Of a DNA stretch of 64,000 bases, positions 54,924-64,000 are shown piece after piece. The first letter of the stretch is position 1; each line of letters opens with the position of its first letter. The notes under the pieces are model-generated. The model made no database searches and was not told the DNA's origin. It saw only the letters and a program-made list of their open reading frames with translations. Made by a program: the position numbers and the translations under genes. Origin of the DNA: Calliopsis andreniformis (taxonomy: Eukaryota > Arthropoda > Insecta > Hymenoptera > Andrenidae); assembly GCF_051401765.1 (NCBI RefSeq), contig NC_135073.1:1426001-1490000 (forward strand), in the 5' to 3' direction.

Positions 54924-57552
54924 CTAACTGGTATTACTAAGTATCATCCTTGGTGTTTTTTTTCTAATCTTTAATAGCATGTCTTCTAGTGTGTAATGTC
55001 CTAGAGTTTTGATTAAGGGATTACTGTGTTCGTTATTGTAAAATGTTCCTAATAATTTTAAAATATATTCATGTGTATATTCTATGTTTAGTTTATGATG
55101 GAGCATATGGGTGGGATAATCTCTTGGTTTGTTATATATAATTTTCTTTATTTATTTTGTATTCTTTGTATTGCTTTTAAGTGACTTGCTGCAGCTATTA
55201 TCCATATTTGACCCGCGTAGGTTAGGATAGACCTAACATAAGCTTTGTAGATTAATAATTTAGTATTTAATTGCAGTTTGCTGCGAAAATCTATTAATGG
55301 CCTGATAATGTTTAGCACTTGGTATGATTTTTTGATCCTTTCCTTAATTGCAATGTTCCATGTTAATTTACTATCTATTATAATACCTAAGTATTTCACT
55401 TGTTTTGTCCATTTAATTTCCACATTGTTAATTTTGATTGGTCTTGGTTCTCCTATTTTTTTGGTTGTAAAATAAATGTTCTGAGTTTTTTCGCTATTTA
55501 ATGTTAATTTCCATTCATTGAAGAATTTTATTATTTCATGAAGGTGTTTTTCTAAATAGGAAATTGCTTGGTTAATTTTCCAGGAGGATGTGTAAATTGC
55601 TGTGTCATCAGCAAACAATGCCAGCTTACTATTTGTGTTTGTATTTGCCGGTATGTCATTTATATAAAGTAGAAAGAGTGTAGGTCCTAATACTGATCCT
55701 TGCGGAACTCCTGTGAGTGTATAATGATCAATTGCTTTGGATTTGTTGACTTTAACTTTGAATGTTCTCCCTGTAAGGTAGTTGTATATTAATTTAATAG
55801 TGTGCTGTGGGAATTTTAATGTATTTAGTTTTTCGATGAGCCCTTCATGCCATACTGTATCAAAGGCTTTCATTATATCCAAAAATGACGCCACTACAAT
55901 TCTATTTTTGTTAATTTCTGTTGCTGTAAATTCTATGAATCTATTAAGCTGATGTAATGTTAAGTGTTGCTGTCTGAATCCAAATTGTTCATTAATTAGT
56001 ATTTTGTTTTTGCTTATCATCTAAAATTATTTTTTCAAGGATTTTGCTTAGTATGCTGAGTAAGCTAATAGGTCTGTAGCTACTGGGGTTTTTGGAATCC
56101 TTTTTCGGTTTCAAGAATGGTAAAACTATTGCACTTTTCCAACATGATGGAAAATATGCCAACTTGATTGAAGCTTTGTAAATATACATTAATTGCACTA
56201 TTATTTTCTTGTGAGAATTTTTAAGTTGTTCAGTTTTAATTGCATCTTTACCAGGAGCTTTACCATTTTTTAGTTTTGATATTATATTTTTAATATAAGT
56301 TGGTGTTATATTCGGTGTACTTACGCTTCCTGTACTCAAATTAAATTTTGCATTGTTAAGTTTACTTGTATATCCATTGGAGATGTGTAAGAAGCTGCAT
56401 TAATTCTGCTATTGCATTTGCTGTTTCCTCATTTGTGTAGAAGGTATTTGTGTCTGTTGTTAATGGGAGGATTAGTTGTTTTTTGTTTTTTAAAGCTTTA
56501 TAAATTTTCCATGTTCTAGTGTTAGAAGAGTCATTATTTAGTATATGGAGCTTTTGTTCCCAGTCCTTTTGTTTAATTTGATAAATTTTATTCTGAATTT
56601 GTTTTGTTAGCATATTTTTTAAGTTTTTATATAGTAAGAAGCCCGTTTTTTGGTGTTTTCTTCTAAATCTATTTCTAAGCTTGATGAGGTTAATTAATTC
56701 TAGGTCAGGTACAAAGGTTCTAGTGTAGGTTTTTGTAATATTGGTAGAGTTTTTATACGCAAGTTCCATGGTTTTTGTTACTCTTGATATTTCCCTTGTT
56801 ATGTCTTGTTCCATTTGAATTTGATGATTTATTTTGTTTTTCACATAAGCTCCTGTATTTATCCCAGCCTGTGTCATTGTGGTGTTTGTGAAAGGGACAT
56901 TTTGCCTTCCTATCTCACATATTATTGAAAGGTGACTTGAAGAAAGTTCATGTACTGTTTTGCAATTTGTTTGAGCTGAAATTGTAGTGATGAAAAAGTC
57001 TATATTTGTTGGAATAGCTCTTGGAGTTTGATGTGAATATGTATCGCTGTGAATAATATGGTATCTACTGTTCATCATGTGCTTGTATATTAAATTGCTC
57101 ATTTGGTTATTTGACCTATTGTTCCATAATGAATGTTTGGCATTAAAGTCTCCACCTATGATAAATTGTGTGTTATGCGTTGTTAGATTATTAAGATGTC
57201 CTTGTGTGGATTTTGCTTTTGGATTATTGTATGCTGTTCCTACAATGATTTTAGGTTTTGAATTGATTTTGATGAATACTGACTCTATTGGCCCCGTATT
57301 TGGGGGTGGAATATGTTCATAGTTAAAGTTTTTGTATAAAAGTATAGCTACGCCCCCACCTATTTTATCTGTTCTGTCTTTCCTTATTATATTATAATTT
57401 CTTAATTTAAAGGTATCTGTTGGTCGTAGCCATGTTTCTGTTAGAAAAAGAATGTTGATTTGATGATTTTCTAAAATTAGTAAGAGTTCTTGAGATTTGG
57501 ATTTAACGCTGGTAGCGTTCCATGTGCAGATTTTGTATGGCATATTAGCCAT
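54924..57552 (-). pseudogene. LINE 4 ORF2 endonuclease-reverse transcriptase
   Basis: It starts at ATG 57552, overlapping the ORF1 stop. Endonuclease: CTWNATSVKS, FLTETWLRPT, FIIGGDFNAKHSLWNN, then HELSSSHLSI (S-D-H reads S-S-H). Linker: LINLIKLRNRFRRKHQKTGF. RT across three more frames: NGKAPGKDAIKTEQLKNSHK, SYRPISLLSILSKILEKIIL, FLDIMKAFDTVWHEGLIEKL, GVPQGSVLGPTLFLLYINDI and LALFADDTAIYTSSW (F-A-D-D). C-terminal HSNPLIKTLG at 55000. Breaks near 56360, 56010 and 55130. Confidence 0.85.
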
Positions 57553-58916
57553 CGTACTTTGCTACAATTTCAGCCATGATTATGGTTTGTTCCATGATGG
57601 ACTTGGTGTTACTTAATTTCTGGTTTAATTCTCTGACTATTTGGTAAATTTTCCTTAAATCACATATTGAGTTTAATTGATGTATTTCCGCCATCATTGT
57701 TGAGAGGATATTATTATTCGACACAAGTTGTGTTGATTCTATAATGAGTTTGTTAATTTTGTTTGCAGCTTGCTCTGCGTAAGAAGATTTACTCTGAATG
57801 TTTTTGTTTAAGTCTGTTGTGTGTTGTTTTGTAAGAGTGTTTAAATTCTTAAGTGTGGGGAACTGTTGAATATGTGGTATTTGAGTGTGTTGTGAATTTT
57901 TGTCATGCATATTAATCTTTTCCTTTTTTTCTAAATACCTAATTAGTGAGGGGCAACCACTATAATTTGCTGGGTGGCTCCCTTTGCAATTGTAACAGGT
58001 GGCAGGTGTGTCCGGGATTTTTGTACAACTACGGGTTTCGTGACTAGCACCACATTTGACGCAGTTGGGCGCCTTATTACAGTTTTTGGCTAAATGTCCA
58101 AATGCTTGACATCTATAACATTGTATATAGGGTTTTGTAGAATTAAACTTTTCCCAGTAGATTCGCGTGTGGAAAATATGATTGATTTTTCTTATCTCCT
58201 GAAAGGAGGTTCCTGGTGGAAAATTTATCTTGAACGCTAGTCTTCTAGAATTATTATGTAAATTGTAACAGCTAATGGGTTTTAATCCTATATTTTTAAG
58301 TTCTAAACTTAAGCACCACAGTTACAGTTTTTTGATCTGGCAAGGAGAAAGTGTGATATTCTATTTTGTCTTGTTTTGCTGCTTCAATGAAGTTGTTATA
58401 ATTTTCCATTTCAAAAAGTTGTATTTTCGTTTGTTTTCCTATACATTTGACTTCAAATTTGTTCCCTACAGTGTCTTTTAGGGCATTTATGAATTCCTTT
58501 AATGAAGATGATCTGGGCGTGTGAAGATAGATTGGGGGTGGTTTGCTTCTATTTCTATGTTCGTTAGTAGTGGCTGTTACTGTATTCTCTGTTATTTCTT
58601 TACTGTGCGTCTCTGCTATTTTTGATGTGCTTTGTCTTTGAGTAAGTGATGGTGGTGGTGAAGTATATTTTTCACCAAAATTGTTCATTAATATATGAAA
58701 TTTATTTCTTACCGGTATATTTGGCGTAATATCTAGGTCCATGTTTTTTTGTATGTCTTCCTTTTTGTCCTTTGATAGGGTCATTTTAAATTCATTTGCA
58801 TTTAAGTCACTTAGCGAAGCAGATTTGCTTCGCTTCCTTGATGTTATGATATACGGTTGATCTTTCCTCGCCTGGTGGCGGAGGACTTTGATTTTGCTGG
58901 TCTTTGGTTGATCCAC
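57545..58916 (-). pseudogene. LINE 4 ORF1 (gag-like, C2HC)
   Basis: The Met at 58916 starts MDQPKTSKIKVLRHQARKDQ. PNIPVRNKFHILMNNFGEKY, then KIQLFEMENYNNFIEAAKQD and YHTFSLPDQKTVTVVLK. One frame change near 58300, then three knuckles: C-Y-R-C-Q-A-F-G-H-L-A-K-N-C, C-V-K-C-G-A-S-H-E-T-R-S-C and C-Y-N-C-K-G-S-H-P-A-N-Y-S-G-C (58090-57960). C-terminal helical block IHQLNSICDLRKIYQIVREL ends at 57545. Nearly intact apart from the single shift. Confidence 0.82.
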
Positions 58917-59540
58917 TATATTTTCATTTGTTTCACTTAATTTAATGTCAATGTTGTATTTTTCCTGAACAGTTAAATGTACCGCTGAACTACACTACTG
59001 ATACTCTACACTTTAACCTTATTTTAGCCTTATGCGCACTAACGATGTCCTTGACGGTTCAACGTTCAACAGTCGTCACGATGTCAGTCTTAGCACTGAC
59101 GCTAGACTCTTTGTCCAGTGCCAATCTCGATCGTTCAACGAACGATCACGCTAACGTGCGACAGTGAATGATATGAATGATTCGAGCAGGCTTTTGATTG
59201 TGTCTCTTGCTTTTTTTTTGTTTAGGGGTGAGGCTTGAGTTCGTTCCTGTGGCTGGGAGGCGGGGATGCCTACTGCGCACAATCCTAGGAGTGTACTCGT
59301 CCGAGATCTTGAAGATGGCGTCCCAATGGGATACTTGAAGTTGCTCAGGAAAAATTTGCAAAAAAACCTGAAACATATTTAGCAGGAGAAGTTAGACGTT
59401 TATTGGGGTCTGGTGTGAGCTTGAGAGAGCATTCATTCACAAGTCTGGTAGTTAAGTGCGGAGATGTAGGATTTAAGGCTTTGAGGTTAGTTTGGCTGGG
59501 AGTGATTTGCCATGCGGAAATAGATTGAGAAATAACAGAG

Positions 59541-62255
59541 TTAATTTGCTTTGGGGGGGATTGGGTCAATTTTCATGTGACAAGAAAGAGGGAATCTGAA
59601 TTTGATTTTATAAGGTACTAGATTAGGTGGAATGGGGTTGGTAGATTTTACTAGTGGATTGCTGTGGCTGGAGGTGTCGTATCTTGCTTTGATTTTTAGT
59701 ATTTGTTCTATGATTTTAGGTAGATTAGCCCTGCTGTGGAGTTTGTTGGTGGAGAAATCTCTAGGTAGGCCAAGAATGACTTTTAGTACTTTATTTTGCA
59801 GTGTCTGGAGTGATTTGATGTGGGTTGGTGCAGCTGCACACCATATCTGGGAGCCGTATAGTAGGACTGGTCGGATACAGTGGGTGTAGATGCTGATTCG
59901 AAGATCTTGCTTTAGACCTGAACTAGCGTTGAGGAGTTTGCATGCAGCGCCAATTGCTCTGTTAGCCTTGTTGTGTCTGTCCATGACGGAGTGTCTCCAG
60001 GTTAGTTTGGAGTCGAAGATTAAACCTAAGTACTTTACTGTGTTGGTCCAGTGAATGACCGTCCCCTGTAAAGTCAGAGGAGGTGGGATTGTGAATTTGA
60101 TTCTACGTGTGAAGTATATCGTCTGTGTTTTTGTAGGGTTAATCGTGAGTTTCCAGTTTGTAAAGTAATTGTTTAGCATTAACAGGGCTTTTTGAAGTCT
60201 TGTTTGTAGGAGAGAGAGGCTCCATGATGCTGATATGATGGAGGTGTCGTCGGCATATAAGGCTATAATGGTATTGTTTGGGGTAGGTATGTCTGCTATG
60301 AAGATAGAGAATAGAAGGGGCCCTAGTATGGAGCCTTGGGGCACGCCTGCTGTTATGGGTTGTAATGCAGATTTATTCAGGCCGATTTGTACAAAGAACT
60401 TTCTGTTGTTTAGATAACTGCGTAGAAGATGAATGATCCAGTTGGGGAAACCGAATGAAATGAGTTTGACTAGAAGTCCCTCGTGCCAGACTGAGTCAAA
60501 CGCTCTTTCCAGGTCTAGGAGGACCATGGCTGCAAATCTATTAATGTTTACCTCCTGGGTAATGAACTGCGAAACTCTGATGATTTGGTGTATGGTGGAG
60601 TGGTTGGTTCTGAAGCCGAATTGGAATTGGGGGATAATATTGTGGGTATCGGTGTGTGTGAGAATGGCCTTGGCGATTATCTTTTCAAATATTTTAGATA
60701 GTGTAGACAGGAGACAGATAGGTCTGTAACTGGAGGTTAGAGTCTTGTCTTTGCCAGGTTTTGGTATTGGGACTACTTTTGCAGTCTTCCAACAAGAGGG
60801 GAAATAATTGAGTTGTATGGATGCTCTGAAGATGTAGTAAATTTGAACGTGAATTTTTCTGGAAGCTTTTTTGAGTGTTTCGGCGGAGAGACCGTCCATA
60901 CCCACTGCTTTTTTGTGATCTAATTTATTGATGTGAGTGGCTATGATTTCAGGTGTTAGGAAGGTGTTAATGTTTTCAGGCAGTAAGTTAGATACCGGGT
61001 TTTCTTCAAGGAAGGTGCTGAGCTGGTTATGTGTGATTGACTCTATGTTGGATGATTTTTGGGAGGCAATGTTATGTATCGTTTGAAATTGTACAGCGAG
61101 AGCATTTGCTTTGTCTTTCTCTGTGATAGAAGTGGAACCTGTGGGGTCTGTTAGTTGAGGGATGATTGTCTTTTTCTTTGTGATTTTTCTATAAATTGGC
61201 CAGAAGGTGTGGTCTTGATGAGATGCATTTTTAATTTGGGTGTGTATTTCCTGTGCCTTTAATGCTATGACTTTTCTATTCAATTTGGCTGCCAGTGATT
61301 TGTAGAATTGTTTGTATAATGGGTTGCCAGTTCTATACCAGGAACGACGGGCTGAGTTACGGAGGGCTTTAATGGTTTTAAATTCAGTGTCTGGAGTGTA
61401 GTCTAATGATGTGGCTTGGACGGGGGTAGAGGCTACTGTTTTGCATTTATTAATGTGGCGACCTAGATTGTTTATAGTAATATCAATGTCCTCGGTAGAG
61501 GAGAGTGAGGAGGTGATAGTAAAATTATTAGTTTGAGTTTTGTATCTATCCCAGTCCATTATATTTGCGTAGGTGGCAGGGGGAGAATTGTTGTTGTGTT
61601 TTTGAGTCAGGGTAACCGGCCTGTGGTTGGAGCTGAGATCTTCTATGGAAGTACATGAGAATCGGAGTTGGGAGTTTGAAAGAAACAGATCTATGGTGGA
61701 TGGTGTGCATTTGGGAGTGAGGAAAGTCGGTGTGGGAGGGAAGATTATGTTATATGGGGCGCTGTCTGAATGAGACTTTAAAAGGCCCCCGTTGAGGTTC
61801 CGTGAGGCGTTGTTCCAATATGGGTGTTTGGCGTTTAGGTCCGCGCCTAGTATGAATGGGATGCGGAAAGAGGTTAGGTTGTCAAGCAAGGCGTGCGTCA
61901 GTTTAACAGTGGGGGGACAATACGCAGAGATAAAAATTAGGTTAGGACTTCCGATTCTGATTGCAACGGCTTCAATCAAGCCGGTGTTTGGTAGAGGGTA
62001 TGGGGTGTAGGAGATATTTTTGTGAATTATGATACAGACTCCGCCATAACCCGAGCCATCCGGACGGTCTGCTCTTATGATTGAATAGTCTCTCAAGAAT
62101 GGGGAAGTGTTGGGTGTTAGCCAGGTTTCTTGAATGGCGGCTACTGAAATGTTACGCTGGTGTAGGAAGAGCTCCAGCTCTTGGAGTTTTGGGGTGATGG
62201 AACAAGCGTTCCATGTCATGAAATTAAACGACCTTTTTGTAGAATTAGTCATCAA
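59541..62255 (-). CDS. LINE 5 ORF2: endonuclease-reverse transcriptase
   Basis: 904 residues, full length. The APE-type endonuclease has Asn16 (MTWNACS), Glu43 (IQETWL), Asp139/Asn141 (GADLNAKHPYWN) and His211 in SSNHRPV, where the usual S-D-H Asp is Asn210. After the linker (IKALRNSARRSWYRTGNPLY), RT spans about residues 440-760: [69 protein letters not shown] (636-650) and YADD at 667-670. C-terminal HSNPLVKSTN is shared with the other copies. It would nick target DNA and copy the LINE RNA in place. ATG at 62253-62255 overlaps the ORF1 stop. Confidence 0.92.
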   Translation of the reverse strand: MMTNSTKRSFNFMTWNACSITPKLQELELFLHQRNISVAAIQETWLTPNTSPFLRDYSIIRADRPDGSGYGGVCIIIHKNISYTPYPLPNTGLIEAVAIRIGSPNLIFISAYCPPTVKLTHALLDNLTSFRIPFILGADLNAKHPYWNNASRNLNGGLLKSHSDSAPYNIIFPPTPTFLTPKCTPSTIDLFLSNSQLRFSCTSIEDLSSNHRPVTLTQKHNNNSPPATYANIMDWDRYKTQTNNFTITSSLSSTEDIDITINNLGRHINKCKTVASTPVQATSLDYTPDTEFKTIKALRNSARRSWYRTGNPLYKQFYKSLAAKLNRKVIALKAQEIHTQIKNASHQDHTFWPIYRKITKKKTIIPQLTDPTGSTSITEKDKANALAVQFQTIHNIASQKSSNIESITHNQLSTFLEENPVSNLLPENINTFLTPEIIATHINKLDHKKAVGMDGLSAETLKKASRKIHVQIYYIFRASIQLNYFPSCWKTAKVVPIPKPGKDKTLTSSYRPICLLSTLSKIFEKIIAKAILTHTDTHNIIPQFQFGFRTNHSTIHQIIRVSQFITQEVNINRFAAMVLLDLERAFDSVWHEGLLVKLISFGFPNWIIHLLRSYLNNRKFFVQIGLNKSALQPITAGVPQGSILGPLLFSIFIADIPTPNNTIIALYADDTSIISASWSLSLLQTRLQKALLMLNNYFTNWKLTINPTKTQTIYFTRRIKFTIPPPLTLQGTVIHWTNTVKYLGLIFDSKLTWRHSVMDRHNKANRAIGAACKLLNASSGLKQDLRISIYTHCIRPVLLYGSQIWCAAAPTHIKSLQTLQNKVLKVILGLPRDFSTNKLHSRANLPKIIEQILKIKARYDTSSHSNPLVKSTNPIPPNLVPYKIKFRFPLSCHMKIDPIPPKAN

Positions 62256-63658
62256 TTAGATGAGCGAATTCTTGAATAACAAGGAGTTTCTCCATGTTAT
62301 TATGGCAATTAGCTAACTTGTGAGTGAGGGTTATGATTAGTGAAGTCATCTTTCTGATATCAATTACTTTCTCGAGATTATTAACCGCGTTTGTTAGGTT
62401 TTTGAGGTCGTCCATGATAGATAAGGGAGATTCCTGGGGGGGGGGGGGGGGGGGGGTGTAATTGGGGTTTGTTGTTAGTGAGGGCCTTAGCATAAGTCAT
62501 ATGCTGTGTGGCGTTTTTGACTGTTATGGGTTCGTTTGTTGAATATACCCTGGACGTGTTTGTAGGGATAGTGGGCCGATTCAGGGGTTCGCTAGGAAGA
62601 ACGTGGCTTGTTCTAGTTAGAGGGGAGTTTGGTGGTGAATTAATTGTATTCCTCGTGAGAGGTTGGTGGGATGACTTTTTGTCCAGAAATCTTTGAAGAG
62701 CAGGGCACCCCGAGTAGTTTGCCGTATGAGCGTCCCCACAATTCGCGCATTTAGGCGGCAACTCAGGAGATTTTGTACAGGAGCGAGTCGCGTGGGTGTC
62801 TCCACATTTCACGCATTTCTCCAACCTATTACAATTAGCCGAGGCATGACCAAAAGATTGGCATCGGTAGCACTGAGTATATCTCTTGTTATTAAAATAT
62901 TTTTCCCAGTAAACCCTGAGATAGAAGAGATGGCTGACTTTGGTCACCTGTGTGAATGTAATTGAGGGCGGGAATGAGAGTTTGTATATTGAGAATTTAG
63001 AGGAGGATTTACCTTTGACCTGTGTGCAACTATTGGGGTTTAGACCTAATGTTACTAGTTCGTCGAGTATTTCGGACTGATGTATGGAGGGGAGTCCTTT
63101 TAGAACTACTACTAGGGGTTTTTCTGATTTTAAGGAATACGTATGGAATTGTAGTTTTTTATCGATTAAAGTTTTCTTGAAGTCAGAATAGTCCTGTTTA
63201 TCGACGAAATTTAGTCTAACCTGATCTCCTAGGAATTTTAAATTGAATTTATCTCCAATCGAGTTTTTGAGTTGTTTGGCTAGAGAGATGACGCTGTGAG
63301 CTCCAGCATCGATAAATAGGGGGGGAGGTCGTTCTTGAATGTTAGGTGAATTTTTGTCTTTCGTGGGAGTAGTGCCAGAGGTGCTTGTTTTTGGAGAGAT
63401 GGTATTGATATGTATTTGATCACCGACCTGTTTCCTGAAGAATTCAGAGTTAATGAACTCAAACCTATTTTTAGTAGGGATATTGGCCTGGATCTCAATA
63501 TCCATTTGGTTAGTCTTGCTGGTGGGGTTGTCCGATGTTTTTCCCTTTTTTGGGTGGACGTCATGGGTGTTAGCTGCGAGGGTTGAGTTTGGAGTGTTGG
63601 CAGCCAGTGTTACTTCTGAGCTGCGTGAAGTTGAGCTGTCCCCGGATCTTTTGGGCAT
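62245..63658 (-). pseudogene. LINE 5 ORF1 (gag-like), frame broken at poly-G
   Basis: The likely start is MPKRSGDSSTSRSSEV at 63658; the open frame runs further up to 63865 without homology. IPTKNRFEFINSEFFRKQVG, NFVDKQDYSDFKKTLIDKKL and FHTYSLKSEKPLVVVLKGLP (PRE_C2HC) precede three knuckles: CYRCQSFGHASANC, CVKCGDTHATRSC and CANCGDAHTANYSGC. In the last part a 21-bp G run (62436-62456) shifts the frame; the proper C-terminus (MDDLKNLTNAVNNLEKVIDI) is in the next frame and stops at 62245, overlapping ORF2. RNA-binding coat protein of the LINE particle. Confidence 0.85.
62436..62456. repeat. 21-bp poly-G tract
   Basis: The run encodes poly-Pro on the minus strand near the ORF1 end of LINE 5. 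Its length sets the frame of the C-terminal part. Confidence 0.9.
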
Positions 63659-63865
63659 CGTCGTCGTGATTTTGGAGGAATTGGAGAGAAAAATACCCCT
63701 GTGGCATTTAATTCTCTTGTAGATTGGGTTGTTCGGTGCGCATAGCGCACGGGGCCTGGCTGGTTCCTTTGGCGTAAGGCCAATTGTTGCTATTATCCCA
63801 TGCACCAGTGGTAGGTTATTGGGAACATATGCGGACTCGAATACTATACTGCACGGACCCCGCAA

Positions 63866-64000
63866 GGCGGCACTCGCGGAGCTAACTCGCGATTCGTTTA
63901 AGGCCGTGAAAAAACGGCAGCGTCTCGCGCGGATCGGCTACTCACTGTTATTAACGGCTGCTTGTTGTCTCGAAATGATTCAGAGCGACCTGCTCGCGTC
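63866..64000. other. Edge: 5' region of LINE 5 or flank
   Basis: GC-rich, no ORF seen. No copy of the T-run plus tctcttgc junction was found before the window ends. Confidence 0.3.

Larger units (their letters stand above)
54725..59199 (-). mobile_element. Jockey-type LINE 4, near full length
   Basis: The leader runs from about 59199 to 58917, starting GCAAGAGACACAATC after the T run of LINE 5. ORF1, ORF2, conserved 3' UTR block (54859-54884) and T-rich tail (54721-54740). Frame changes in both ORFs. Confidence 0.82.
59211..63900 (-). mobile_element. Jockey-type LINE 5, best preserved copy
   Basis: ORF1 from 63658, ORF2 59541-62255 open throughout, 3' UTR with the conserved block at 59347-59373, and T run 59211-59219. 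The 5' end lies near or beyond 63900 and was not fixed. The only coding fault seen is at a poly-G run in ORF1. Confidence 0.85.

Noticed and set aside
45340..59230. Array as an active telomere
   Set aside because: No terminal repeats such as TTAGG are present, and Tc1 and LTR-like insertions interrupt the array, so only a past or target-driven process is proposed.
1..64000. tRNA or rRNA genes
   Set aside because: No cloverleaf-like or ribosomal segments were recognised by eye; a covariance search was not possible.

Overview
This 64 kb window looks like repeat-rich eukaryotic, probably insect, DNA. I found no convincing host gene, rRNA, tRNA or CRISPR array. Almost everything recognisable is a transposable element (TE): Ty3/gypsy and Ty1/copia LTR retrotransposons, Tc1/mariner, Transib-like, Mutator-like and piggyBac-like DNA elements, and a run of Jockey-type LINEs. 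The mix fits an arthropod. I lean towards a hymenopteran such as an ant, but only from general familiarity with these families.

Layout, left to right. 0.3-1.9 kb: Mutator-like transposase on the minus strand, broken by one in-frame stop. 1.9-4.5 kb: decayed gypsy element on the plus strand with its 3' LTR. 4.5-6.5 kb: gypsy fragment on the minus strand. 7.2-14.4 kb: Transib (RAG1-core-like) transposase split in two by a copia element that carries a perfect 5-bp target duplication. The copia element is itself cut by a probable solo LTR and a Tc1 remnant. 15.0-17.2 kb: gypsy LTR fragment holding a Tc1 element, which holds a solo LTR. 17.2-28.0 kb: two related decayed gypsy elements (A and B) on the minus strand, with further insertions. 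29.2-30.0 kb: piggyBac-like non-autonomous element. 30.0-32.9 kb: 74-bp tandem repeats and a Tc1-like transposase interrupted by a complete Tc1 element with about 200-bp inverted repeats. 33.3-37.3 kb: gypsy element D with one LTR.

37.3-63.9 kb: at least six Jockey-type LINE copies, all on the minus strand and head to tail. At four junctions the poly(A) end of one copy runs into the 5' leader of the next through a short shared motif containing CAAGAG. Four copies share a conserved 3' UTR block. This array is interrupted by two copies of an unidentified 1.26-kb element and by an intact Tc1 element. The rightmost LINE has a complete 904-residue endonuclease/reverse transcriptase ORF and is the best preserved.

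Working parts: two Tc1 transposases (31153-32169 and 53280-54293) have full ORFs, complete DD34E residues and matching inverted repeats. The LINE ORF2 at 59541-62255 is also open. Everything else is truncated, frameshifted or stopped. The region reads as a TE graveyard with a few young insertions. Its most unusual feature is the tandem LINE array.
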